Part shown: positions 12,520-24,199 of the stretch, in pieces | Layout: each line of letters opens with the position of its first letter | Position numbering within the stretch: the stretch's first letter is position 1 | Assembly: GCA_030077755.1 (NCBI GenBank) | Contig: JAQJZZ010000001.1 | Coordinates: 62,001 to 126,000 of the forward strand | DNA: 64,000 nucleotides | Direction: 5' to 3' | DNA from: Filosporella fistucella | Lineage: Eukaryota > Ascomycota > Leotiomycetes > Helotiales | Program-made: the position numbers and the translations under genes | Notes under the pieces: generated by a model | The model's database searches: none | What the model saw: the letters and a program-made list of their open reading frames with translations, nothing else | What the model was told of the DNA's origin: nothing

Positions 12520-13387
12520 ATGGCTCAATCAAACGGATATGGAGCTGTACACTCAAACAACAGAAATGGTTCATCGGGGCCGATAGATGAAGAACAACCT
12601 CTACTTGGACACTCAGTCTCAAAGTCAAGATGGAGGAAACACTTGATGGTTACTGTGAACCGCGATTGGGCTGATGTCGTTCTCTGTCTCTGCTACATCA
12701 TCACGGGTCTCCTCGACAGCGCAGCCATATCAACATGGGGCTCTTTCGTTTCGATGCAAACAGGTATTTATCAGCACACAGCTCTGAATCATTCCACTAA
12801 CATCCACAGGCAACACTGTATATATCGGTCTCGGTCTCGCTGCTCCAAATGAATCCAAACGATGGATTAAATCCGGCGTCTCCCTCATCTCTTTCTGTAT
12901 CGGCTCATTCTTCTTCAGCCGGTTCCATCGCTTCTTCACCCCATCTCGGCGCTGGGTTCTATGCATGTCATTCCTCTTCCAGATGAGTCTTATTATCGCT
13001 GCTGCTTCGATCTTGACGTGGGGACCCAAAGACGAGGACGAGAAAACCGCGATCACGTGGAATGTCCTGGTTCCTATCGCCTTGGTCGCATTCCAGAGCT
13101 GTGGACAAGCTGTCACGAGTCGAGCATTGAAGTATAATGCTTTGACGAGCGTGGTGCTAACCAGTATCTACTGTGATTTGTTCTCGGACGCAGAACTTTT
13201 CAATATGCATAATGTGGAGAGGAATAGAAGGGTTGGAGCTCCTGTCTTATTGTTGTTTGGTGCAGTGATGGGAGGTTGGCTGGCACATAGCCCGATCAGC
13301 ACTGCTGGTGTCTTGTGGATTGCTGCTGGTTTGAAATTTGGTGTTGTCATTTCATGGTTCGTTTGGCCAGCAGCTGAAGGGGAGTAG
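12520..13387 (+). CDS. DUF1275 (YoaK-like) multipass membrane protein
   Basis: Exons 12520-12763 and 12810-13387 with a 46-nt intron (GTATTT donor, CACAG acceptor, CACTAAC branch) give 273 residues. About 45 hydrophilic residues (QPLLGHS, a dileucine-like tail sorting feature) precede six hydrophobic segments. The DUF1275 signature is visible as ITGLLDSAAISTWGSFVSMQTGNTVYIGLGL, split by the intron at the glycine of QTGN. Later segments include FQSCGQAVTSRALKYNALTSVVLTSIYCDL, also typical of the family. The function of DUF1275 proteins is unknown; members are integral membrane proteins in bacteria and fungi. ATG 12520 is the first in frame. Confidence 0.88.
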
Positions 13388-14576
13388 ATGAGTACGTGTG
13401 GTACAATTGACTCGAGAAAGATCTGCACACTTTCTCAAGGCTCAGACACCCAAACATTTGACCCAACACCAGAGAAACTCTGTATTATACACAATGTACA
13501 TTTAAGATGTCGACACTTGCAATTTTCAATTTGTCCATTTTGGAAAGTATCGTTATTTCTCAGTCGCAATGTTCAGAGTTGGGAAGCTACTGTGATTTCC
13601 TTGGAGCTGCTCTAAAACACTAGGATCAAGATATCAATAACCTCAAAAAATGTGGTTCTATATTGACCCCCCTAGAATTGTAGCCTACCAAAAGACAATG
13701 GCTTTATTAAAGAGATCCGAACCCGCGTGGAGAAGCTTATTTTTTAACAGCCTCCGCCGTCAAAGATCAATTGTCTCTTGAATTCCATCGTCGTCGTCAA
13801 TCATAATCTGTCACTTGTATAGACCATCGCTTATCTTACGAAAACGGGCCTTTGATTTGTTTGGTTCTGGTAGGATACGCCCGCGTACTCCTTACACGCC
13901 TTTTAGAGCGTAGCACAGCTCTCGGACTTGTGCTCGGAGGACGTGGATGCGTCGATAATAAGGCTGCCGGAGATATCCGGAGATATCCGGGTATAGCGGG
14001 CTTATACACTTCGGAGATAATTTGTCGCGACCCCGAGCGGCAAGAAGAGACAAGGAGAGTCTAGGGAATAGTGAATTGGAAAGTAAATATTTTAGATTTT
14101 GAATTGGATAGTAAACAAGATCAAAATGTGAAGTATATATAAATAACAATATAAGTCTACAACTAGTCGGATCAGAATCTTAGTATAGCGTTATCTCTCA
14201 AGTTTGTAAAGTAGAAGCAATATATCCTAAAGATCTGGAAAGCAGAGCAATTTCAAATAAGATCTAATAATCTTTGAGAAAATATGTTTTCATTCTACAA
14301 CCATTCATGCTGAATCTTCAGCGTGGCTGGATCTCGGAAATAGTGTGGCGAAAGCATGGTATCTGTAAACAACAAAACAGAAGAGCACTTTCAAATCAGA
14401 TGCAAGGCTAGAGCAAGAAATCAACAATGCCAAAATTCAGATATTGATTTCTCCAAAGCTAAAACACCATCCTCCCAAGAACTCCTTAATGCCATGCTAG
14501 GCAAACCCCAGACGCCACCATCCAGCATTCATAAACATCAATCGTATGCCTCGAAGATTAACCCAAAAGCCCATCC
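13388..14576. other. Intergenic, with LTR-like fragment near 13.97-14.2 kb
   Basis: There is no convincing gene. A tandem AGATATCCGG pair lies at 13971-13990. A direct repeat GAATTGGA(A/T)AGTAAA lies at 14073-14088 and 14101-14115. A TATATATAAATA box is at 14134-14145. The AT-rich stretch from about 14070 to 14240, with a TATA box and repeats, resembles an old solo LTR, but no defined ends or target duplication were found. Confidence 0.3.
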
Positions 14577-17500
14577 CTACTTTCTTCCCCTCGCAAGAAG
14601 CTTCTCTCCCAATTCTGCAACTGCACTCCCCCAAGAAGATTTCTGAGAATGTCCTTGCTCTTCCACAACATCTCCACATCTGTTCAACAGGAATTCTCCC
14701 ATTTTTGGCTCATTAAACCGTTCCCCATACACAACACATGCACTAGGCGATACTTCAACCTCAATGCCGTTTTCGCCACTTTTACTCGTCAGGTGGAAGG
14801 ATATCTCCACCTTGGTAGTCAGGGGTCCAATCAACAGTGTGGATTTGACCATGATAGAATCATCGGAAGTTTTGCTGGTCTCAGTCGGGCAGCTGATATT
14901 CAAAAGCGTAATGTCATCCACGACCTTACTCGCCTTGTTCCAAGAAACGCTGACAGCGGAGAGAAGATCCTTGATGGTAGTCTGCGCTTGCGGCAGGCCA
15001 CGGATGTGGTCTCGAATGCTTTGAAGGAAAAATTCCTTCTCGGCTGTCAATGGGATCGCATTAATCTCTCTGTTTGCACCAATGTACCAGAGATCAATTC
15101 TGGAATTGACGGGTTTGGAGATTGTAGCCAAATCGTTGGTAAGGAATGAAGATGCGTCGAATACAAGCTCGATCTCTTTTCTGTAGGTCATCGAGGTGGT
15201 CGTGCCCGAGACTCCAGTGATAGTCCAGCCATGCTCCTTTTCGATGGCATCGACTTTATCTATTGAATTTTAGCAGGTATATTATGCGAAGGATAAATGG
15301 ACCATACCTTTGAGCTCACTGATCTCGCTTGAAGTCCAGCCTCTACATTCCTCTCGGATCTTCTCGGCATCACGAATCTCCTCCAGCCACTCTTGCTTTC
15401 GCGCAGTGCCAGCTGAAATTTCAGCTTCCTTGCCTTGTAACTGTTTGTGAAGATCAGCAATCATTTGTTTCTTTGCTGCAACATCAGCATCGACCTGGAT
15501 GAGAGTCTGTCTAGCTTCACTAAGCTCTTCTTGGTCGCAATTGGCAATCTCCTCTGCGGCAGACTGAAGATCAGCTTCTTCACGCTCCAATTGTTCAACT
15601 TGTCTGATCAACTGAGGAAGAACCGTGTCGAGCAGTTCTTGCTGACGATCTAAGACTTCTTCATCCTGAATCATTCCCTCTGCAGTCTTGAAGAGACCCT
15701 CTTTAAGTGTGCCAAGCAGAGTCATTCTCCAATCATACCACATATCCTTACTCAGCAATCTGGCATGTGTCTTCACATTCTTGAGCTGATTATCCATGAC
15801 AATCTTCAAGTCTGGGGACGCAGAGATGTATTCGCGAAACAGCGGTGGGTTTTCCTCGAATGTTTCGGTTTCGATCTCGCGAACAGTTTTACGACCTTCC
15901 GAGATGTATCTTTTGAGCTCATGGCATGCCTAGAATCGTTAGTGGTAGATCAGAAACGATGAGAATGACTCACGTGTTGAAATAATTCAAGCATCGGGAT
16001 TGTGGCTGCTCCGGCTGCTACACAATCCTCCAAAGAAACAGGCTTGTCCTCCGCAGTATCTTTTGCAGAAGCCTTTGGCGCAATCGTATGTCTTCTCTTT
16101 GTCGTTGTCAACTCCATAAAACGGATGCTCGTCATGTTCAAAAAGTCCTGGAGTTGTATACGATCATCGCCAAAACTCTCTTCATTGATCTCCGGCTCAT
16201 CAACAGGCTCCTTCTCGACAAGGGGTCCGACTTCCTCGCCAGCTGCGTTGGCTTCTGCATCTTTGAATCTACCTTGATGTCGAGGTGTTGTAATACTACT
16301 CTTTTTTGGTGATGATGTCGATGGAGTGGTCGTTGCTTCTTCCATGCTTTTCCTAGCAGTCCGTGTCAAACGGCCAGTTGTGGTCTCGGCTTTCGTTGGT
16401 GGAGCTTGAAGCTTGACATTCTTGACTGGACTGCCTTGATGATTCTTCAGTCGCTTCACACCTCCATTATCATCGTCGTCGTCATCATCCTCATCAAGCT
16501 CAGCAGGCCGCTTGCCCAGGATACCCTTAGCAGCTCCAACGTGAAGACTTTTGCGACCCTTGAGAGGATTCTTCTTCTTCGGTGTCAAACTCTGAATCAT
16601 TTCTTTCAGGTTGAGAGTTGCATCTTTCTCCTCTTCTCCTTGGTCTGCCTCCCGTTCCATGATCCTGCGGCCATTCTCGCGGTCTTCTTCCAATTCGCGC
16701 TCTCTATCAATTTCTTCTTCCATGGCACGCGGGTCTTCAAATCGGACGCCAGGTTGCACCTCGGCAAGCTGGCTTGGAACGAAAGCTCTGGCTTGCTCTC
16801 CGAGTGAGCCTCGTCGATCAAGGAGTGCAGCAACTCGAGGTGAACCAAGTCCAGCTTTGTCAAGACCAACACCGGATGATCTCCGCCGCTGAGGGGTCAA
16901 AACAAAGCTAGGGGTTGCAATTCCCGTTCCTTTATCTTGCTGGAATAGCTTGTTCGGAGTAGCATTCTTTTTCAATGCAGATTGAGGAGTCGACTTTGCC
17001 TGGATTTCTTTCTCAAACAGCTTTTTGGGTGAGGAAGTTCGCATCACTACATTCTTGGATGGAGGTGTTTTGCCTGGAGTTGTAGGCCGAGCTGGTTGAG
17101 GAGTGACCTGTTTCGATGGGGTGGCAGGCTTCTTGATAGGAGTACCGCCATTGCTGAGCCTGGTTTTTGGAGTGGTAGATTGTCGTGCCTCTGTACTGCG
17201 ACGCAAACCTTTTCCACGAAAAGGCGCAAAGCTTGGACTACCCGTCTCTGAGGCTATGGTATGTGTAGGGGCTGGCAATTTTGGAGGCGACATTGCTGCG
17301 ACTTCAGCCTGGAAAGGAGAGCTGCCCAGATCCGTCTCCATCTCCATGACCTTCTTTGCATGAGCACGGTTTCCGGTGCTTCTTTGCGGTTGCAAAATGT
17401 TGCCAAGAGCAGTTGTGATTTCCATTCCCATCGTCGCATCCTCCTGCTCGGTAGGTGCAGACTCAGATATCGAAGGCATGATTCCACCCATCGCCATAGT

Positions 17501-19333
17501 CATGTCCATAGTCTCATCTCCGCCATTAGATTCCAAGCTCTGTCGGGTCTTTCTTTTAGGCGGAGGAGCCATCGATGCCCGTCTGTTAGATTTGCTGGGC
17601 TGGTTGAATTGGGATAAGACGCCTCCGACTACTGATGTAAATTCCATTGTCATGTCTTCATTTTCTTTTGACACAGTCTCATCATAGTTGGGCTGGATAC
17701 CTCCCATTGCCATTGTAAGATCCATAGTCTCGTCACCTAACGAAGAGGCTTCACCTGAAGATCTTCGGCGCGTACTCTGGCGGCGATTCGAAGCCATGGA
17801 CTTTCTTCTCGTAGACGCCTGACTTGGTTCGTTTGGGATGATACCTCCAAATGCTCTGGTAACATCCATGGACATCTCGTCATCGTCCGCCTGGTTTTCT
17901 TGTCCAGGAATTATGCCTCCCACCGCTCGGGTCATATCCATAGTCATTTCCTCGCCTTCGGATTCTGGTTCCTCAGCAGGGGTATTGGCTTTAAATGCAG
18001 CCGAGAATGGATTCACGTTCTCCTGATCTTGCTCCGATTCAGCGGCAGGATTCTTTTTCGCCCATGGCGCAAAGGAAGCAACGACCTCCTCATCTTCTTC
18101 CACAGCAGGTAATTCCCCATGCTCATCAAAGTCAATGCCATGTGTACCTGCTTGACGAGCAGCTTGTCGGAGAGATTCCTCCAATCGAGTACTTGATCCG
18201 GTGCTCTCGCCAGAATTGACTGATGCCATTGACATATTTGTGGTTTCTCCTCCATCCAAACTCATCATAGTTCCGTCGTCATCGCTGTTGGAAATTGATC
18301 CAGCATCGTCATCGACGGCCTCATCCGGCTCCGAGCTTCCACTGAAAGGACTTGAAGATAAGAAGTCATCATCTGGGTTATTAAAATTCATTGGAGGTAT
18401 TCCTGAACTTCGTCTACGCTTCTTTTGATGTAGGTCGCGTTGATGGGCCGGACTTGCTTTTACTGTATCCTCGTCAATTTGCTCCGGAGGTGTCGATGGT
18501 GGTTCTGACGGATCAGAACTTGGAGGAGCTGATATCTGTGCATGAGGGGAGCCAACATCAGTTCCAGCAGCAGAGGAAGCTCGTCTTGTGGAATTGGTGG
18601 CATTCGATGATGTTGTCGAATCCTGATATTCTACGACAACATCCCAAGTATGTAGTGTAGCTTCTGGAGCAAAAGATACTCTGCGATTGGCGAGGGATTT
18701 CCTCCTTGCTTCTCGTCTCGATATAACCTCCTTTTCCAATTCCTTTCTTTCCTTCTCCTCACGTTCCCTGGCAGCAGCTTGTTGTTCCTCCTCGGTTCGC
18801 AAAGTCACTCGAGTCTCATTAACAGCTGGACTGCTACCCACAAAGGGATTTGCTAGTTTTTCAGCTCCGGATATGGTCGGACCAGATGTTGGATCAATGT
18901 CAAAGTCAATTAAATTCTCTGTCTTTTGCGCCGATGGCGGGGTAGCTTTCTTCGGACTTCCTTTGCGTGTGGAGATATGCGCGGGAATCTCTCGAAGTGG
19001 AGGCATTGTAGGTTTAAGAATCGATTTGGGAGGGGGATGAGGAACTGTAGCTAGAGACTGCGCATTGTCAGAAACATTCTACCTGGACGAATATAATTGA
19101 TCTACCTTGCGACGATTTCCACTCGTATCCTTCAATGCATCTAACCCACCGGGACCAATACTTTTGCTTCTGGATTTCTTCAATGGTCTCTCCACTGTCC
19201 TTTTTCCCGCAGCCAAAGCTGCAAAATCCGTCGTCATATTTTCTTGATCTCTTTGCGACGATGGAACATGACCGAGAGACTTTCGAGATTTTGACCGTGA
19301 TGCCGGAAGGGTGGCTTCTTCTCGTGAAGACAT
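14577..19333 (-). CDS. SPC105: Kinetochore scaffold Spc105/Spc7/KNL1
   Basis: Four exons (19106-19333, 15974-19057, 15308-15929, 14577-15259) give 1538 residues; all introns are 44-48 nt. The N-terminus has the fungal pattern GNRRK/SLATVP followed by PPPKSILKPTMPPLREIP. RRVSF (about residues 201-205) is a PP1-docking RVSF motif. Six MELT-like repeats are encoded between about 17400 and 17960 (MDMTRAVGG, MDVTRAFGG, MDLTMAMGG, MEFTSVVGG, MDMTMAMGG, MEITTALGN); phosphorylated by Mps1 these recruit Bub3-Bub1. The C-terminal third is a Spc7 domain: QHACHELKRYISEG, a long coiled coil, then an RWD-like end that docks on Mis12. The protein links microtubule attachment to the spindle checkpoint at the outer kinetochore. 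It is divergent from S11 across 366 bp. Confidence 0.95.
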
Positions 19334-19699
19334 GATTGCGAATGAGCTCTAAGCTCAGTGGGGCTTTGGAGTGAATTAATGTTCAATTGTTCATCGAATG
19401 TTGGAGCATCGGATTATGAACATCAGACTTTCCAAGCTCTGTTGCTCTGCTCGTCACGTAAACAAAACAACCTTGGAGCGCGTCACGCCAGGCAAGAGCG
19501 CTCGAGCCTCAGGTGTCACAATCTTGGAACCCGGAAGTGGGGCGAAGTTTTCGGCCTAGCGCCTTTTCTGCGCAATCACTCAGAACCATCACGTGTCCCA
19601 CAGATACCCTAAGCGAATGCTCGAAAATTCACAAACCTTTTCTGACTTCAAGATATCTTCGACTCCCACGATTTGCGACATCGACCACCAACCGCAAAC
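19334..19699. promoter_or_regulatory. Bidirectional promoter SPC105 / RPS11
   Basis: The two start codons are 366 bp apart and point away from each other, so one short region must serve both genes. I see no strong TATA box. CpG-containing words are frequent compared with nearby intergenic DNA. Confidence 0.5.
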
Positions 19700-20375
19700 A
19701 TGGCCACCGAACTCACAGTACAATCTGAGCGCGCTTATCAAAAGCAACCTCACATCTTCCTGAACGCGAAGACCAAGGCGAAGTCCAAGGCCGTCGGAAA
19801 GGGTGGACGAAGATGGTACAAGGACGTTGGATTGGGATTCCGCACACCAAAGACCGCAATTGAGGGAAGCTACATCGGTATGTGGAAATCTTGGGAAATC
19901 TGAAGGATTGGATCTATTTGCGACAAAGATGGCATTTGGATATTGTGGAATAGGATGCGACTTTGGCGGGATGAGCAGCAGGAATTGAAAATCATACTGA
20001 CTTTCACCTCACAGACAAGAAGTGCCCCTTCACCGGTCTCGTCTCCATCCGAGGTCGTATCTTGACCGGAACTGTTGTATCAACCAAGATGCACAGAACT
20101 CTCATCATCCGCCGTGAATACCTTCATTTCATCCCAAAATACGCCCGTTACGAGAAGAGACACAAGAACCTTGCTGCACACGTTTCGCCAGCTTTCCGTG
20201 TTGAGGAGGGTGATCAAGTTACTGTTGGTCAATGCAGACCTTTGAGCAAGACTGTATGTGATATGGAGGATTTATACATTTTGTGGTGGCATGCTGACAT
20301 ATTTAGGTCCGATTCAACGTTCTCCGTGTCCTCCCCCGAACTGGCAAGGCTGTCAAGTCGTTCACCAAATTCTAA
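19700..20375 (+). CDS. RPS11: 40S ribosomal protein S11 (uS17)
   Basis: Exons 19700-19877, 20015-20253 and 20307-20375 (introns 137 and 53 nt) give 161 residues, the normal eukaryotic S11 length. The reading starts [20 protein letters not shown] and contains [47 protein letters not shown], and ends [21 protein letters not shown]. It is a primary rRNA-binding protein of the small subunit. ATG 19700 is chosen over upstream in-frame codons because it gives the conserved N-terminus. The first intron is longer than most here, as is common in fungal ribosomal protein genes. A further open stretch after 20375 is not coding. Confidence 0.97.
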
Positions 20376-23300
20376 ATGGTTTCCTCTGGGTCTTCGAAAT
20401 GGGTGCATGGGTTTGTTGGTTGCATCAGAGCCATGGGTTGTTATGAGGTACAATTTGCGGAAGCTGGCATGGAAAAGATGTGCATAGCTACATAAAGTAC
20501 TTGAATGCACAACCATTCTCTGATATTGGATACGATGAGGCTTTATTGAACGAAATTTAGACACGGGGATCTGTTGTGATTATTGACGAGTTCAGCAGGT
20601 TTCGGAACAACATCGAAGTGGATTGGATGAAGATGGGCTGGGAAATGCTGCTGAAAATCTTCGGCAGAAGTCCGTGACACAGGCAATTGACAGAACTGTG
20701 GGTGCGACGCAACCCTCTAAATGTCTCCATCCTTATTTCTCGCATCCCATCAGCATTCTGCCTCTGCGAGTCTCTCTCTCATATCTCCGAGCATCGAACT
20801 GAGCCTCCACAGCCCAACGAGCGGCCCATCCATTCATATCCCTTCAATCTTCAGGCAAGGCAAAGATCTCTGTTTGGCTATCATTCCTCTTCCGTTGCAG
20901 CGTCTTTACTTCCAATTTCGGACAATGATTGAATCAGCATTATTGGGAGCAAAAAATTTGATACGAAGCTTGTCGATATCTTAGTATAGTCCACATCCTC
21001 ACACTGACCCTCCGTTTACTAATGCCAGTACGTACACGCCTATGATGACATGCTCCCAGTAATCAATACAGTTCTCGGAGCTTGCAATTAAGACTTGCTG
21101 GCCAGTCCCGCCCAATCTGCGTAACATTCTCCCTCTCCGAGACGCACCTCCTTTTCATTATGGAACCATACTGTAATTTTTTCCCTTCTGTGATTTTCTC
21201 GGTATTGGATTTGATGAAAGTACACGTTTGGGCCAATGCTCGATTTTCGTACCTCTGTAGTCATGCTCCCAAAATCAACTGACATTGCCCAGGAACTCTG
21301 TAAATGCTTCATTCATTACTAATAAGCTTCATTAAGTTGACTGCTATGAGTAACAGGGTTGTCAAATCTGATGTGACTCAAAATTGTTAACATTGTCAGC
21401 TTTCTGTGTCCTTTCTGCTTTATCCAGTCTGTAGGCATGGTGAAATGTCAACTTATAATATTGTTTGTCGGGGCATATATCAAATCGAAAATACTTCGCT
21501 CTCAGGTAGCATTGATACACACTTTTATCTTAAAAAAACTTGATGTTGTGATGAATTCCCAAGACATGCGGGTGTTAGGTTCCAGAGCTTATTCGGATCT
21601 ATTTTGCTTAACAATAATTGAGTGCTTCTGGGTATATACTAGTTTAGTACAATGGAGGCTTATCCAGAGCCAAAGTCAGACCACACCCACCGTCACAACA
21701 TCTGTAAACATTTACTTAAATAGATGGCCTGAGACATAATTATGGAAATGTCAAAAAGTGCAATCTTGACTAAATTTTTATTCACAAAATGAAGTCCTGT
21801 TCCATTAAGTATTATCTCATAACCTGTCCAAATGCCAAATAGCCTCGATTTTGCTGAGTCAATCCAACATCTATACATGCTTACCGACCATTCCCATCAA
21901 CGCCTTGTAAGATTGATTTTTGGGTGGCACTGGTTTAATGCTTTTCTGGGGTCCGTGATTTTTATTCTCCGATAGAAAACCGAGAATAGACACGTTATGG
22001 AAGTGCTTAGAATGGAAACAGGACTATTCGGCTTGCCTTTCATTCTAAGGAGCGATTAGATTAGGATTGAAGTTCTTGAGCCAAGGAATTGCAACGGACA
22101 AGCTACTCGAGTATCTTGGAGTGAAATTTCACTCAAGAAAACAAATTGTTTGTGAAGTTAGAGACTTTTGCCTCTCGTGGCCGTCAAAGCGGAAAGCAAC
22201 ACTCTGGGAATCTCAAATGGCAGACATATCAGGGATTTAATCACTGGAAGTATGCTTTTGACTTTCAATAGAAAATTGTAGGACTAGTAGACGGATATTT
22301 TGGAAGCAAAGCTGTGATTATCTCAAATATCAATCATCATTACAACAACAAAGGTTCCGACGAGGGAAATACGACAATCGACAACGAAAATTCCTCATAG
22401 AGATAAATTTTCCCAATTCGAAAAAACCGATATTCAATTCATCTGCCAAGAACTAAAATCTTGACATCATAGCAACCAGCCCCCAACATTAACATAAGCA
22501 CATAAATTTCATCAAGAAGCAAGAATTGAACTCCAAATCTGAACGCTTGAATACTTCACTTGCGCGGTACCCGGTTAAAAGCTGACGATATGTACCCAAA
22601 TGTCCTCTTGCTGCAGATGTGATTGCAATGTTATGCAGTTTGTAATCGCCAGGAATCACAAACTTGAGCACAAGGAAGGTGCTAGAAACATGCGGTACTA
22701 CCTCCTACCTCTGATGTCAAGAAAAAGCCGAACTCCTTTTCTATTCAAAATTTCTCGAGAATTTGAGCTGGTGTCACTTCCTACCCCAATTTTTCGTACT
22801 CTTAACATAATTATTCACTCCTAAATTAGGAATGGAAGTAAGAGGTATAAATACCCGGATGCAAACAACGATATGTTTTTCTTCTTTGGCATCTCTCGAA
22901 AAGCCTTCGTCTGAGAATTAGGCTTCTTGTGGGCGAGTCTGTGAAGAAGACCGTGTAACTTTACTCTTATTGATGGCAGCGGGCGGTAGATATTGACAGA
23001 CTAAATTTTCAATATTTGAAGCAATACACTTTTGAGAAACTTGAAACGTAAAGTCCCTTGACGAGAATAATCATTGAGGTAAGTTCCGTCCAGCGACAGT
23101 CCAGAAAATTGACGACGACAATTTCTCCGACCTACAAGTGCGATACTCGAAGAGGATCCAACATGTCTCGACTATATCGAGAGATACTACATCGACATCA
23201 CGACGTGCGCCCCATCCCATATCTCCACATCAATCTCGTCGTGACACAAGTGGTATAATGGACGTTGGCTGTATTGTCAGTGGTTGATTCTTAAATTTCG

Positions 23301-24199
23301 AGGCAGCCTCCTGATATTTATACCTTTCTAGAACAACCTCTTTCCGAAAGTGAAGTTGCACATGCCAAATCCTATTGCCTTCCACTTCATCACGAAAGAC
23401 AAAATCGTAATTCGTTCAATTGTGCTTTGAGGAGTGACATGACATAATTTTTCATTTTACACTCAAATTTCAATTTCTTGTAAAGATCAAACTTGAACTC
23501 CAAAACCGAACTCAAAACCCTCTCTTCACAACTTGGGAGTATAAATACCGCGTCCTATACTAGAAATTTGGAATACAAGATTCAAAGTACCTATCCAAGG
23601 CCCTCCACAAGTGCCATGCTGGGCATCTCAGCGAGTATCAGTTTCTAAAGAGGACAGCTGGGTAAGGGTGTGAAAGGGCGAAAGCAAGGGTTGTATAATC
23701 CTAGTAATTAGAATGGACATATGTTAGATATCAGCGTGCGGAAAGGATGCTTGACGAACGCTAATATTGATAATAGGATTTGCTGACGACAGTTGGATTT
23801 GCCGACGACGATTGGAAGTCTTGACAACTATAGAACCTTTGGGTATAAAAGACAGATATAAGGAGATTAAATACGAGCAACATTTTCGATAGCGAGAATA
23901 TATGCCCATTCCACACTGGTAGAATGGTGCCTTGCAAACCACAAAAGATCCATCAGAGAGCAGCCCAACGCCATAAAGGCTACTAGATCCTCGCTCTCAT
24001 TTGGTATCGACAGTAAAGTGTAAGGAATGAGGGGATTTATACTTTTCGGAGATGTGGAAGATGAGAAGTGAATGGATCCATCCAAGAGAGAATGCGGCAG
24101 CGAGTTTATGAATTTAGTTATTATTAAATGCTACCAAAAGCCTCTCCAAAAACCCGCTGAAGTGCCATCGTCAAAATAGGAAATCAAACCCCCAAACCT
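20376..24199. other. 3.8-kb gene-poor interval with repeated TATA boxes
   Basis: No open frame here shows a domain or convincing codon structure. TATA-like boxes GTATAAATACC occur at 22845-22856 and 23539-23550 on the plus strand, GGTATAAAAG near 23842, and an inverted GGTATAAATA at 23311-23324. Downstream of the first box a donor-like GAGGTAAGT near 23078 precedes a short frame of 31 codons at 23163-23258. Short unannotated transcripts are possible. Near 23777-23815 two 19-20 bp units (GGATTTGCTGACGACAGTT and GGATTTGCCGACGACGATT) form a tandem repeat. Confidence 0.4.

Noticed and set aside
23058..23258. Small frame following a donor-like GAGGTAAGT
   Set aside because: Only 31 codons after the apparent intron and no family; kept as a regional observation only.
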